From Lepidostoma basale (taxonomy: Eukaryota; Arthropoda; Insecta; Trichoptera; Lepidostomatidae), in assembly GCA_022606425.2 (NCBI GenBank), contig JAHDVF020001469.1, positions 620,001-684,000 of the forward strand: a stretch of DNA of 64,000 nucleotides, written 5' to 3'. A model generated the notes under the pieces. It did no database searches and was not told the DNA's origin. It saw only the letters and a list, made by a program, of their open reading frames with translations. The position numbers were made by a program, and so were the translations under genes. Positions 10,094-19,640 of the stretch are shown in pieces (within the stretch, counting starts at the first letter, position 1; every line of letters starts with the position of its first letter).

Positions 10094-10843
10094 CAGTGGC
10101 GTGCCTAGGGCCAACCAGTAGGGCAAGCCCGTCCGACTTTAGTAGAGGGTCACGATAATGCATTTTTCCAGATTAAAAGAGTTTTTTATTTCTAAATTAA
10201 TTTCGTGAATTAATTGATTTTAAATCGCATTTTAAATCTATGTAAAAAATAATATTCTGCGTCACCACACTCATGTTCGCGTATGATATAATAATGTATT
10301 TAAGTACATATACAAGAAGAAATATAATTAATAAGAAATGAGCTGTAAATAGACAATAATAATGATTTTTTAACACCGAAATACGAATTATAAATCAATT
10401 TTCGTAAAGAAATCACAAAATTTTTCTTTCCATAACATTTCTGACATAACGTAAATGACAGATAAAAGGTAGAATTCTGACAATAGAAATGAAGTTCGTG
10501 ACACATCGAATAGTAACATACTTCAGAGTGATAAAGCCCGGCTTCAAATCCATACAAAAAATTGTAGATATCTTCTGGTATATATGCACCTAGCTATATG
10601 ATTACAAGCCAAAAATACATAAGTGCGACAATGACCCTTTTACATTTGGCAAGCCCAACATGAAACCCATCGAAAACATGAAACAAAACATGTGGACGTG
10701 GCGATTTCGCGGGCATCTTACCTACGCTACGGTACGTATGAGTGAAACAAAATACGGTGCGTATTAGTGAAATATTAATAATTTTATCATAGATTTTTTA
10801 AGGCAAGTCCAGCTTTTCGGCTTGTATGGAAGTACCGCCACTG
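10094..10843. mobile_element. hAT element, non-autonomous, perfect 8-bp target duplication
   Basis: The 750-bp element starts CAGTGGCGTGCC and ends ACCGCCACTG. The direct repeat ttgtgtac flanks it at 10086-10093 and 10844-10851. An 8-bp duplication and CAG...CTG ends are typical of hAT transposons. No hAT transposase motif is found inside; the 85-codon reverse-strand frame at 10300-10557 is not recognisable. Confidence 0.85.
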
Positions 10844-10851
10844 TTGTGTAC

Positions 10852-11215
10852 CTATATATAGGTTACACCTATACATATAACATATATTTATTTCCGGATT
10901 GAATGCAGATAATTTCTTCTCAATAAATCATTTTTATTATGGTCAGGGCACATCACGTCGCCAGCTGTGTAGCCATTGATCAAATAACAATTGCGGAAAA
11001 CCGCTCGGAATTATTACGCCGCAAATGCTTTTAATGTGGCAATATTTTCCCGGAACGCTCCTTACATTTTCATATGGCAACACAAAAATATCATATTATT
11101 TGTCCGCACAAGAATCGCATAGTGCATTCCTTTAAAAATGTTTCCAGATAAATGACACTGCTTTTCGTTCCAAGGGAAAAAAATATATAAAAATTTAATT
11201 TTATGTATTTTTAAT
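10852..11215. other. No gene recognised
   Basis: AT-rich sequence with no open frame of note, no repeat tail and no terminal repeats. Confidence 0.4.
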
Positions 11216-11219
11216 CTAC

Positions 11220-11420
11220 TTTCAGAATTAAAAAAGCATTGTTTAGACCATTTTATTAAAAAAAAAATTTAAATACACGACATGTTTCAGAGGATACCTC
11301 CATCCTCAGGTGTAAAAAATACAACAAAAACTAAACAAAGAAAGACTAATAAAAAACGCATTTAAAATTCGATACAAAAATTCTAAATTTAAAATTAAGT
11401 TGGGCTATTTGTTATTAGAA
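11220..11420 (-). repeat. Hammerhead-bearing repeat, GGAGG family
   Basis: It is the inverse counterpart of 27640-27850: on the reverse strand it shares gaattttaaatgcg, gtctttctttgtttagtttt and the ribozyme-like core, followed by cgtgtatttaaa. The second arm is not found next to it. Confidence 0.65.
11275..11313 (-). ncRNA. Hammerhead-ribozyme-like motif (CTGAGGA box, ACATGT)
   Basis: On the reverse strand: ACAC, CTGAGGA, T, a GGAGG/CCTCT hairpin with a TAT loop, GAAA, CATGTC, GTGT. CTGANGA plus GAAA is the type-I hammerhead core, where position N is free. ACAC and GTGT can form stem I across the predicted cleavage site after GTC. Stem III would be only two or three base pairs. One extra T lies between the box and the hairpin, as in the other copies. 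Activity is predicted, not shown. Confidence 0.65.
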
Positions 11421-11641
11421 GGTACTAACAATTATTTTTTATCAGTAAAATAATAAATAACATTAAATAATAATAATACATGATGATAATATAATTTAGA
11501 AAAAACATACATTTGAAAAAATATAATTTATATAGAAATTAATAAATCAATGATTAATTTGCATTTGGTTGGGAATGGGAGCTTGGGAGATTAAATGTAG
11601 AATTATCTACATTTAATTATCTACATTTAATATTATGAGTA

Positions 11642-12927
11642 TTAGGTCCTTACATATGAAATTGGCGTTTTGTATGGGAGGAACATAAAATTGATTTTTT
11701 TTAAATATAATATATTTATTTAATCAAAGTATGTACCATTGCTATCTATGCACTTTTGCCATCTCATAGGTAGTTCATCGATCCGTTTTCTAAAAAAACC
11801 ATTCGGACGGGAACCAATAAAGTCTTTGAAGTCGGTTTGGACTGCCCCATCGAAGTTGAATTTTTTCCCTTGCAAGAAGTTATCCAAATTTCGAAAAAAA
11901 AGTAATCTGTTGGGGCAAGGTCCGGAGAGTACGGTGGATGTCTTAGACATTCCAATCGAAGCTCTTCTAATTTGGTAGCCGTCTGTTGTGCAGTGTGTGG
12001 TCTAGCGTTATCATGAAGCAGCAGTGGCCTAGAGGGATTAACCAGCCACGGTTGTTTAGCAGCTAGCTTTTCCATCATGGTTTGCAGTTGCTGACAATAG
12101 ACATCTGCCGTAATCGTCTGGCCAGATTTAAGAAAGCTGTAGTGAACGACACCAGCACTAGTCCACCAAACGCTCACAAGTAACTTTTTTGGAGTCAATT
12201 TTCGCTTGGGGCATGGTTTGGCTGGTTCGGCAGGGTTCAGCCATTACGATGAGCGCTTCCGATTATCATACAGGATCTACTTTTCATCACAGGTAATGAT
12301 TCGATTCAAAATCCCTTCATTATTGTGCCGGTTGAGTAATGCAACGCAGCAGTCAACGCGCGTTTGTTGATTTGCTTCACTCAATTCGTGAGGTACCCAC
12401 CTTTCAAGCTTTTTCACCTTCCCGATTTGCTTCAAGTGGATTAAAACAGTTTTATCACTTACACCGCAGCCTGCAGCTAACTCGGACGTAGTTTGCGATG
12501 GATCCGCTTCCACAATAGCCTTCAATTCTTCATTATCAACTTTGGTCTCCGGCCGTCCCCGGGGCTTGTTCTGCAGGTCGAAATTTCCAGAACGAAAACC
12601 TTGGAACCAAAAACGCACTGTGTTTTCTTTTGCGGCACCGTCGCCATACACATCATTAATCCTTCGAGCCGTTTCTGCAGCACTGGTGCCACGGTGGAAC
12701 TCGTACTCGTAAATAACGCGATATTTCAAGTTTTCCATTTTGTAAACTGAGTGACGCAAAGAAAAAAAATAATTGAGGAAAAAACAAATGAATTATAATT
12801 TTTGAAACACAAATACTTGAGTAAATAGCTGTATAAATTTAAATTTGGAATTCCTAACCAAAGAGAAGATATTTGAAATCAAAGTTGCCAGTACGGCAAA
12901 ACGCCAATTACATATGTAAGGACCTAA
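11642..12927 (-). mobile_element. mariner transposon, near full length (1286 bp)
   Basis: The terminal inverted repeats start TTAGGTCCTTACATATGAAA at 11642 and end TTACATATGTAAGGACCTAA at 12927. The element is flanked by TA on both sides (11640-11641 and 12928-12929). Its size and ends fit the cecropia-type mariner group. It interrupts the first unit of the tandem array at 12935-13320. A solo end of the same family is at 61029-61188. Confidence 0.92.
11720..12738 (-). pseudogene. mariner transposase, inactivated
   Basis: The start is MENLKYRV. The N-terminal DNA-binding half has VRFWFQGFRSGNFDLQNKPR and GRPETKVDNEELK, the helix-turn-helix part of mariner transposases. The catalytic domain keeps all three acidic positions: ITCDE, LLHDNARPH and YSPDLAPTDY (D,D34D layout). 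Two in-frame stops follow soon after ITCDEK (near 12275 and 12240), where related proteins continue with a tryptophan. A frameshift occurs in a T run after TDYFF, and the C-terminus resumes as RNLDNFLQGKKF to GTYFD in another frame. The protein would be about 340 residues if unbroken, the usual mariner length. Confidence 0.9.
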
Positions 12928-12934
12928 TATTATG

Positions 12935-13320
12935 CACCTGTTATCTACAGACTCCATGATGTTTATATTTTACTCAACATTTGTATGGTAAGATCTTCTA
13001 TTGTGCATCTGTATAACACGTGTGACCATATATATTTAACTTTACATTTGTATGGTGAGATAGTATATTATGCACCTGCATAACACGTATGACCATATAT
13101 ATTTTACTTTACATTTGTATGGTAAGATGTTCTGTAATGCACCTGCATTACACGAGTCACCATATATATAATTTACTCTAACGTTTGTATGGTAAGATAT
13201 TCTTTTATGCACTCGAAATACACTTGTGACCATATACGAGTATGGTGTATTTAACTTAACGTTTGTATGGTAAGATATTCTATTATGCACCTGTATTAAA
13301 CATGTGACCATATATATTTT
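12935..13320. repeat. Tandem array, about five units of 66-78 bp
   Basis: Each unit contains a(c/a)(a/g)tttgtatggtaagat, then a tatgcacctg-like segment, then tgtgaccatatata. Unit starts are near 12978, 13044, 13111, 13181 and 13259. The units differ by about 10-20%, so the array is old. Confidence 0.8.
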
Positions 13321-13324
13321 TGTA

Positions 13325-13780
13325 ATTGCTCACCCTTACTAGACGGTTGTGCCTACCCGCCCTCCCCACGAGAACCGGCAATAAATAATTCTTCTTTCAT
13401 TATTAAAGTCTCCGCTAGATCCGTATAAATGAACAGAGCAGATTATAGCGCGGAAACGGATGCCGGGAACGATGGGATGCTGCGGGGAAGGAGTGTTTGC
13501 GGGGGGATTGTCACAAGATGAACCGATAATCCTATTTTTTCTCTCGCATTTATCACTGAGTTCAATGCAATAGTTTATCTTTAATCGAATCAAAATTATA
13601 TGAAAAATATATATGAATAGAATTATACGGCTTTTGAATTGTGATAGGTAACCTACTGCAACTGATTATCTAAGTAAAATTAACAGAAAACGTAAAGAAG
13701 TATCGGGAGAAGAAGAAAATCCCGTCTAGAAAACTTTCGAGAAAGGTTCAGTTGCAGCAAACATCTGTGTTTAACATATC
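13325..13780. other. No gene recognised
   Basis: Moderately GC-rich, apparently single-copy DNA at 13340-13560, then AT-rich sequence. An 84-codon reverse-strand frame has no recognisable motif. Confidence 0.35.
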
Positions 13781-13784
13781 ATCA

Positions 13785-14130
13785 TCGTTCCCTCGTGTCC
13801 GAGGAAGACTGTCCTTCTCCGTTGTGGGTCTGCATGTGACTGAAGAGCCCAATCCTGGACCCACAAATCCTGGGGCATCTAGGCCAGGGGAAGTCGCTTG
13901 TAATGGAGCCGTCACCGTCTCCTAGTGGTCTCTCCTTTCTCCTCCTCTCTGCGACGTCATCTCTGCGCTGTGCTTCAAAGTCTTGCGTGCCTTTATGTAC
14001 TGTCTTGATTGCTCTGGTGTTTTCGGCTCGACATACGTGCCCAATCCATGCTAGGCGACCAGCTCTCACGGTGCTCGTTATAAGGGGCTGCTGGGTCATC
14101 GTACGGATCTCTGGTCTGGGTCCCAGGATC
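13785..14130 (-). pseudogene. RTE-like LINE C-terminal fragment with C2H2-type finger
   Basis: The reverse strand encodes TVRAGRLAWIGHVCRAEN early, then an arginine-rich stretch (RRRKERPLGD), and near the end CPRICGSRIGLFSHMQTH. The latter fits the solitary C2H2-type finger (C-x3-C...H-x3-H) found at the C-terminus of some RTE-like ORF2 proteins. The frame is open for 116 codons from 14132 to 13782, but the reverse transcriptase and endonuclease are absent. A second piece of this family is at 42520-42610 (reverse strand). Confidence 0.65.
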
Positions 14131-14194
14131 ATTTAAAGTATTCTATTCTCGGTCTGGGAATAGTTAAATTATTTCGCGCACTTTTTTATTACCT

Positions 14195-15100
14195 TTTAAC
14201 TAACTAACCATCACGCCGTTTCCCTGGAGGGCTAGGCAGAGAGGATGGACCGCCATACCGTTCTGTCCTGAAATACCTCTCTAGATTCCTCCACATTCAT
14301 ACATTGTAACATGCACGTTCGTCCATTTTTTCGACTTCGAATGTGGCCGCCTTTTAGCATTTTATTAATTTGGTCATGCCATGATTTCCTTGATCTTCCA
14401 CGACTTCTCTTTCCACTCACACTACTTGTATACAACATTTTAACTAATCTTCTTTCGTTCATTCGTTCCATATGTCCAAACCATCTCAGAGATCCTTTTT
14501 TAATTTTACTTATGATGCAATCATCTGCCTTACATTTCTAAGTTATTTCGTCGTTTGGTATTCTATCATATATCGTTTTCTCGCACACTCTTCTCAGTGA
14601 TCTCATTTCTATGTCATTTATCCTACTTTAATCCTTTTCTTACCAGCTCCAAGCATCACTTTCATATGTAAGGGTTTTTATTATTATTATTATTATTTGT
14701 TGAATCGTTATTTACATCATTACAGCGCGAGCCAAATCAATGTAATGGGTATAGCTATCATATCGATTCTCGTAACATGTGATAGGTAGCTAATCTATCG
14801 CCATTTTATAGTCACGTGAATTTTTCACCAGCCCAAAGACAGTGTGACAATCACACTGCCATCGCCGGGAATCGAACCCGGGACCTTCGGTGTGGCAGTC
14901 AAAGCACTTACCACTCGGCCACTAAGGTCGTTGGCACTAAAACTCAATTATGTGCTGCCATCTTTGCTTTAGTTGAAATATTTTTATTTGCAGTGATGAC
15001 TTTGAGAGCGCCATTAATTTTGTTCCCAGCACCGATCCTTCTTTCGATATCTTTCTCCATGTTTCCATCTCTTGTAAACATTCTCTCCAGATAAATAAAT
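14195..15100 (-). mobile_element. RTE-like LINE family A copy split by SINE1
   Basis: The part at 14195-14680 runs from the GTTA tail (actaactaaccatcacgccg) upstream on the reverse strand. It encodes KMLYTSSVSGKRSRGR and NVEESREVFQDRTVWRSILS in a 79-codon open stretch. The copy resumes at 14937-15100 on the far side of the SINE with the segment that normally precedes it (cagtgatgactttgagagcg). Confidence 0.8.
14690..14936 (-). mobile_element. SINE1, complete tRNA-derived copy
   Basis: On the reverse strand the head reads gaccttagtggccgagtggt then aagtgctttgactgccacac, followed by ccgggttcgattcccggcga. The A box (tggccgagtgg) and B box (ggttcgattcc) are both intact in appearance. The body has cactgtctttgggctggtg and ggtagctaatctatcgcc (complement orientation) and ends in AAT repeats at 14681-14700. 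It is inserted in LINE family A, so it is younger than that copy. Confidence 0.85.
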
Positions 15101-15194
15101 TCCGTAATTCATTACATGTTTTCTTTTTTACATGCTTATTACATTCTTGATATCATTTTACAAAAACAATGAAGTAATCTTTATTATCGTTGAT

Positions 15195-15710
15195 CTACGT
15201 CAAAAAAGTCCCATATAACACAACATCTCAAAGAACTTCACCGGCTTAAAAGTCCATAAAGAATCCAGTATAAACTCTGCTGGACAGTCTTCAAAGTGCT
15301 ACATGGAATGGCACCAAGTTATATATCTGAACTCTGTATAACGGACAGCCTAAATACAAGGAAATCCACACTTCGCTCGGCGAACTCCTCGGCAATAGGA
15401 AGATTAGTTGAGCCGAAGCGTTGCCCCAGTACAAATTTCGGGGATCGAGCGTTCGCGGTAGCCGGTCCATCAGCTTGGAACAATCTCCCTTCACACCTCA
15501 GATGCATAAATGATCCGACAGATTTCAGATCTGAACTGAAAACCCATCTTTTTCATATTTTTATACCCAATTTAAAATGTATACTTTGTTCCACTAAACT
15601 TTTTAACCAATCGCGAAAATTTTGATTTAAAACACGTCTTAATGCGCCTTTGAGGTGATTACATCACAAAAACGGCGCTTTAAAAGTTAGCATATTATTA
15701 TTATTATTAC
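15195..15710 (+). pseudogene. CR1/L2-like ORF2 C-terminus and 3' UTR
   Basis: An open stretch at 15296-15625 encodes MLHGMAPSYISELC, STLRSANSSAIGRL, KRCPSTNFGDRAFAVAG and FRSELKTHLFHIF. This is the same CR1/L2-type C-terminus as at 991-1377. The 3' UTR contains gcgcctttgaggtgattaca then aaaacggcgcttt, which can pair as a stem, and TTA repeats at 15692-15709. The endonuclease and reverse-transcriptase catalytic parts are missing. Confidence 0.75.
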
Positions 15711-16164
15711 GATCCAAATGGTGGTATCGCGTCAAGGCGGAACTGCGTAAATGTGCACGGCCCTTTTCACCAACATGTTTTTTCGCAAATCTGGTTATGT
15801 CCATTACCCATACAATATGTATGACCACGAACACGTGTCGTATGTCATACGTATTCCTAAAAGAAAAAGAAAAAGAAAAAAAAAATCCCACATCCTGGAC
15901 CCGAACCATTAATTATTTAGTTCCACTAGCAGTCACTAGGAGGCCTTGGATCTGAGCTTTCGTTTTTACCAAATATTATGGAACTTTGTGTGATTTTCAG
16001 GGTTGCCACTAACGAAATATGAAACTTTATTTTCTGACGTATATTTATTATATAAATTATTTTTTGATAGATAATCAAATGATTTTACTGAAATCTCTTG
16101 ATGGAAGTTCATTTCAAATAATAATTAAACAAAACGATGTTTTTTCAACTACTTCAACTTTTGT

Positions 16165-16322
16165 TGGTCATGTTAGAAGTCGGAGGAATCGACGTGCGTG
16201 TATGACTCGTTGTATGAATGTGGAGGAAGCTAGAGAGGTTTGCTAGGATAGAGTAGTGTGGCGGTCCATTCTCTCTGCCTACCCCTGCGGCGAAACGGCG
16301 TGATGGTTTGTTGTTGTTGTTG
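16165..16322 (+). mobile_element. LINE family A, 158-bp insertion with GTT tail
   Basis: The near-perfect duplication tcaacttttgt / tccacttttgt at 16154-16164 and 16323-16333 brackets it exactly. It starts at tggtcatgttagaagtcgga and ends ggcgtgatggtttgttgttg with a GTT repeat tail. It encodes MTRCMNVEEAREVC and then hits a stop (tgctag). The host is a hammerhead-type repeat. Confidence 0.85.
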
Positions 16323-16348
16323 TCCACTTTTGTTTATATTTCGACAGC

Positions 16349-16381
16349 GACCGGTTTCGCCAGGCTCGCTAGCATCGACAG
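16349..16381 (-). ncRNA. Hammerhead-like motif, GCCAG family (variant box)
   Basis: The reverse strand reads CTGTCGA, T, a GC(T)AGC/CTGGC-type hairpin, GAAA, ACCGGT, C. The box has T where the hammerhead consensus has A (CTGANGA). The same variant is found in all copies of this family (41851-41884, 42315-42347, 30965-30997), so either the family's ribozyme is altered or it is not a functional hammerhead. Confidence 0.4.
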
Positions 16382-16449
16382 ACTGGTCATTTTTTGATAA
16401 ACTGTGGAATTCCATAATGACAATTTTTAATTAATTAAAAAGCTTTCTA

Positions 16450-16930
16450 CTTTTCTTCTTCTTCTACTTCTTCCTTGTTGTAGACCTATGTGGTCTGTTC
16501 TCCAGAGTGTTGCTCCTCCTCTGACGTAGACTCCCAGCTGTCCTTCCTTATTTTAGGAGATCTTCCACGAGGACGAGTCCCATGAGGTTGATCATGTAGT
16601 GCAATATAGAGGAGTCTGGTGGTATCCATTCTTCGAACATGCCCGTACCAGTCCTTTTTTCGCTGTCTGCTCCATCTTATAATGTCCTCAACCTCACATA
16701 TCCCTCTTATTCTGGTGTTCTTGACCCGATCTCTCAGCGTCTTGCCTGCTTTCGTCCTCAGTGTCCTCATCTCGGAAGTCCTTGTTTGGTCCTTACTTTC
16801 TTCGACGCCATATCTTATTATTGGTCTTACGCATGCTTTATAGTTTCTCATCTTACTCTTAATGGCCTCGGCGTTGCAAACTTTGTGGAACCAGCGTATC
16901 CTTACAGCCTTATACACTGCGACATTGATA
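16450..16930 (-). pseudogene. RTE-like LINE family B ORF2 C-terminus
   Basis: A 143-codon open stretch (16917-16486, reverse strand) encodes IRWFHKVCNAEAIKSKMRNY early, YKACVRPIIRYGVEE, MRTLRTKAGKTLRDRVKNTR, EVEDIIRWSRQRKKDWYGHV and GRSPKIRKDSWES. This is the thumb and post-polymerase region of an RTE-like reverse transcriptase. The catalytic YADD core is upstream of the truncation point. The 3' end carries AAG repeats on the coding strand (cttcttcttctacttcttcc). Confidence 0.75.
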
Positions 16931-16934
16931 CCGA

Positions 16935-17460
16935 TTGTGAGGTCGTGATTGTCGAAGATTCTCTGAAGAAGAAAACAGACGATTTCACGCTTATTAATTA
17001 TTTGTTTTATTGCATAATTAAACTCAAAAGTTACATGTTACCCAATTCCGAATTGGATACATATCTGACATAATTATTTTTGAATTTTTTTCTTGCTGCA
17101 AGTTGTTATAGTTAAATGTATTGGAATTGTTTGGATTGTTCTGCAACAAAAAATACGTCGCGTTTTTATTTAGATAATTTTTTTGTGGAAGCCCTGCGTA
17201 TAGTGTACCAAGATCCCGACGATATTTCACTCAATGCCGAGTGTCCATCTTTTATGTTTTCTCAGCGGGAGGCAATTCTTCTTGCCGGCCTCTGCTGCGG
17301 CCCTGGAGCTCTCTGCCCACCCCCGTGCAGGGTCGCACTTGGATGAAACACCTTTTGATAAAAAAAATATTTATCTTAAGAAAATACTCGGATGGTGTCC
17401 GGAATCGACTCCAAGCTCCGTATATTTGTTGCCAAGAATTTTTTCTCAGACTTTTATCCG
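16935..17460. other. No gene recognised
   Basis: It includes a GC-richer block at 17260-17345 (gccggcctctgctgcggccc). Several short frames overlap on both strands, none with a known domain. It may be single-copy DNA. Confidence 0.35.
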
Positions 17461-17464
17461 CACT

Positions 17465-17890
17465 AACTAAATAACCATCACACCGTTTCTCCGGAGGGGT
17501 AGGCAGAGAGGATGGACCGCCAAACTGTTGTATCCTGAGATCTCGCGCTTTCTCCACATTCACGTACGCTCCTATTTTGAACATGGTCAATTGTTCCTAT
17601 TTTGAACATGGTCGCCTTATAGTAATTTATTAATTTGGTAATACCATGTGGTGGTGGTGGTCTATGGGATAGAACGCTTGGCTCCTGATCCAGGGGACAC
17701 GGGTTCAAGCCTGGACATGACCAGATTCCTTCTTCATAATAATGACCTATTTTCTGCTCATATTGAAGATTGTAAAATAAATTCTGATATAATTGATATA
17801 AATCCTTGATGTTGGTCTTTTTTTTTAAATGTCTTCCTTGGCCTTCCTCGACTTCTTTTTTCCATCACACTACCATTATATATATTTTTA
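17465..17890 (-). mobile_element. LINE family A copy split by SINE2
   Basis: Its tail (actaactaaataaccatcac) starts at 17465. The reverse strand encodes a degraded VWRSILSAYPSGETV segment. The copy is cut at about 17650 and resumes at 17833 with ttccttggccttcctcgact, the segment that follows ccatg in intact copies. Short duplicated gaacatggtc strings at 17577-17612 suggest a small internal slip. Confidence 0.7.
17655..17830 (+). mobile_element. SINE2, tRNA-like, copy 2
   Basis: It reads ggtctatgggatagaacgct, tggctcctgatccagggga, gggttcaagcctgga, then gattccttcttcataataat. The head resembles a tRNA with a B box (gggttcaagcc). It lies inside LINE family A, which shows it is mobile. A T/A-rich end follows at 17818-17830. 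Confidence 0.75.
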
Positions 17891-17924
17891 CTTGACAACT
17901 GAATTCATATATTTATGTTTGTAT

Positions 17925-18085
17925 TTCTTGAACAATGATACTCAATGATAACTCCATATAATATTATATACGATTGAAACGTCTGTTTTCTATAAGTTTT
18001 ATTGTAAAGACTTTCGTTTTTCTAAGACTTTTAATGATGAATAATTAAGATAAAACATGTCATTCCCATAAAATATAATAAAACT
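17925..18085. repeat. Foldback family P, decayed copy
   Basis: The left arm gtttcttgaacaatgat then acgattgaaacgtctgtttt, and the right-arm remnant aaacatgtcattcccataaa then atataataaaactttt. The central hammerhead-like box is missing. Confidence 0.6.
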
Positions 18086-18179
18086 TTTCACTTTAAAAAG
18101 ACAAAAATATATTTATTTGACTTAAGTAACAAAAATATAGTAACATCTATGATGCGCCATTTTCTAATTTTTTAATAAA

Positions 18180-18500
18180 TATTATATAATGAAATGGAAG
18201 TACGAGTGGAGAGAGATATTGAAAGAAGGGTTGGGCCAGGCAACAAAGTGAATGGTGTACTTAAAGTTGTCATCGCAAACAAAACCCTTTACAAATAAAC
18301 TAAACAGTGTACAATGGTGTTCTTGTACCGACCCTTATGTATGGAAGCGAAGCATAGAACCGGCAACATAAATATTAAAGTAGAATAAATGCAATAGGAA
18401 TGAGGTCTCTTAGACGAATGTTTGAAAAATTTGTTTACGATGGAGGGTCCAATGAAAGTATATGAAGTGAATGCAGTGCGAATAAAAGTGTTATAAAACA
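18180..18500 (+). mobile_element. LINE family A fragment
   Basis: It covers the segment before and after MYGSEAW (gttgggccaggcaacaaagt, then gacccttatgtatggaagcg and tcttagacgaatgtttg). Frameshifts prevent a continuous reading. It has no 3' tail, so it is an internal remnant. Confidence 0.65.
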
Positions 18501-18559
18501 CAATGCCTCCCTAGAACGAGTTACCCCAGTTGGGAGGTATTAAAACTATGTACTTGGTA

Positions 18560-18760
18560 TACATATATACAACTTCCAAAAAAAATTGTCAGACATGGTG
18601 GTCATAAGAAAAGTGGAATGGGGAATGCTGTAATTACATAAAGCGTGCGCTTAACCCAACCAATGACAGGTCATAAGTCCTGTAAACACCTCGATCACCA
18701 TATTCAGCTTCCAGTTTGCATATTCGTCTCTATTGAGATAAAATTAATCCTTTACTTGGT
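18560..18760 (-). repeat. Repeat R, copy 3 (reverse strand)
   Basis: The complement shares ttacaggacttatgacctgt, cattggttgggtt and cattccccattcc with copies at 4420 and 46350. A terminal ccaaaaaaaattgtcagaca corresponds to the end ctgacaaatttttgg of copy 1. Confidence 0.65.
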
Positions 18761-18913
18761 AAATGATCAATAAACAATAAACATTAAGATGGTTTGGCTA
18801 CATAGAATTAATGAAGATAGAATGGTATAAAAAGTATATGTTAACTATGTAAATGGAACTAGAAATGGAGGAAGTCCGAGGAAAACGTGGCACGATCAAA
18901 TAAATCAGATATT

Positions 18914-19038
18914 AAAACTGTTAAATTAAATCACTTTGTTTTTGTATCACAATTGTATTTTATTTTACACGACAGCTGTTTCATCAACCTATTTTGACAT
19001 CATCAGGTGTTACAATAATATTAACATATAGTATATAA
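18914..19038 (-). mobile_element. 125-bp hammerhead-ribozyme element with 8-bp target duplication
   Basis: The direct repeat cagatatt at 18906-18913 and 19039-19046 brackets the insertion exactly, and the joined flanks restore the usual family A sequence. It contains no reading frame. The only recognisable content is the hammerhead-like core at 18967-19010 and an AT-rich segment (gtgatacaaaaacaaagtga on the reverse strand) shared with 46700-46780. It is a candidate minimal retrozyme or solo unit of a Penelope-like element. Confidence 0.75.
18967..19010 (-). ncRNA. Hammerhead-ribozyme-like motif (CTGATGA box, ACAGCTGT)
   Basis: Reverse strand order: ACAC, CTGATGA, T, GTCA hairpin with TTGAT, GAAA, CAGCTGTC, GTGT. 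The box is the exact hammerhead consensus. Stem I can form as ACAC with GTGT. Stem II is weaker here (one G-U) than in the 46660-46703 copy, where it reads GTCA with TTGAC. Stem III is the palindrome ACAGCTGT. One additional T precedes stem II. Confidence 0.65.
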
Positions 19039-19544
19039 CAGATATTGAATGTAGACCCACGTGAGGAGTCGGGAAAATCGACGTGCGTACGTGGCAGGAT
19101 TTATGAATGTCAAGGAAGCGAGAGAAGTATGTATTGAAAGAACAGTGTGGTGGACCTTTTTGCGTACCCCTTCGTGGAGGCGGTGTGATGGTTAGTTAGT
19201 TAGTTAGTTATAATTGTTTTACAATGGACGTTGTTTCGTTATAATTAGATTGCATTATATTTATACGTTTTTCTATGATCCCCTTATTCGGCCCTGTACC
19301 AAATCTATCCTCAGCTCCCACCCCCTTTCACCCATTCTTCTTCTTCTTTCTCCTCCCAGATTTATTATCACCGCGCCAGATGAGTGCGGTCTTTTCGATT
19401 TGGGAATACACCCATTAAGTAATTTTGTTTTTTTTTTTTTTCAAAAAAAGAACGCGCTCCCCCCCTAGGGGTGAGTGACAGGTGGGATGTCCGAAATGTA
19501 ACGCAATGTTGTTTGTGTTTTTGAAACAAAAAACTATAATTTTC

Positions 19545-19640
19545 TCCTATATTGTAGGTAAAATATGTTTATTTGTATTATTCACAATATTATATTTGTG
19601 TATAATACAAATAAACATATTTATATTATACACAATAAAA
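19545..19640. repeat. AT-rich palindrome
   Basis: The string aaatatgtttatttgtatta at about 19561 is repeated in inverse as taatacaaataaacatattt at about 19597, giving a hairpin with a short loop. No terminal signals link it to a known element. Confidence 0.6.

Larger units (their letters stand above)
16050..16440 (-). repeat. Hammerhead-like repeat (GCCAG/ACCGGT family) split by a LINE
   Basis: The flanks match the arms of the foldback at 41755-42425 (gatggaagttcattt, aaaacgatgttttt, cagcgaccggtttcgccagg). The core is at 16349-16381 on the reverse strand. A 158-bp LINE family A piece interrupts it at 16165-16322. Confidence 0.7.
18780..19205 (+). mobile_element. LINE family A copy split by a hammerhead element
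   Basis: It contains degraded RWFG..., GGSPRKTWHDQINQI and the 3' end accccttcgtggaggcggtg then tgatggttagttagttagtt. The reading frame is broken. The interruption at 18914-19038 is bounded by a direct repeat. Confidence 0.75.

Noticed and set aside
12935..13320. Possible CRISPR-like array because of regular repeats
   Set aside because: The units are contiguous and diverged with no unique spacers, and the DNA is eukaryotic; it is an ordinary tandem repeat.
14820..14936. Possible functional tRNA gene on the reverse strand (A and B boxes present)
   Set aside because: The sequence does not fold into a full cloverleaf with an acceptor stem and continues into a SINE body with an AAT tail; it is a tRNA-derived SINE head.
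17230..17470. A host exon candidate in a GC-richer stretch
   Set aside because: Frames overlap in several phases, splice signals are not convincing and no protein similarity is recognisable.
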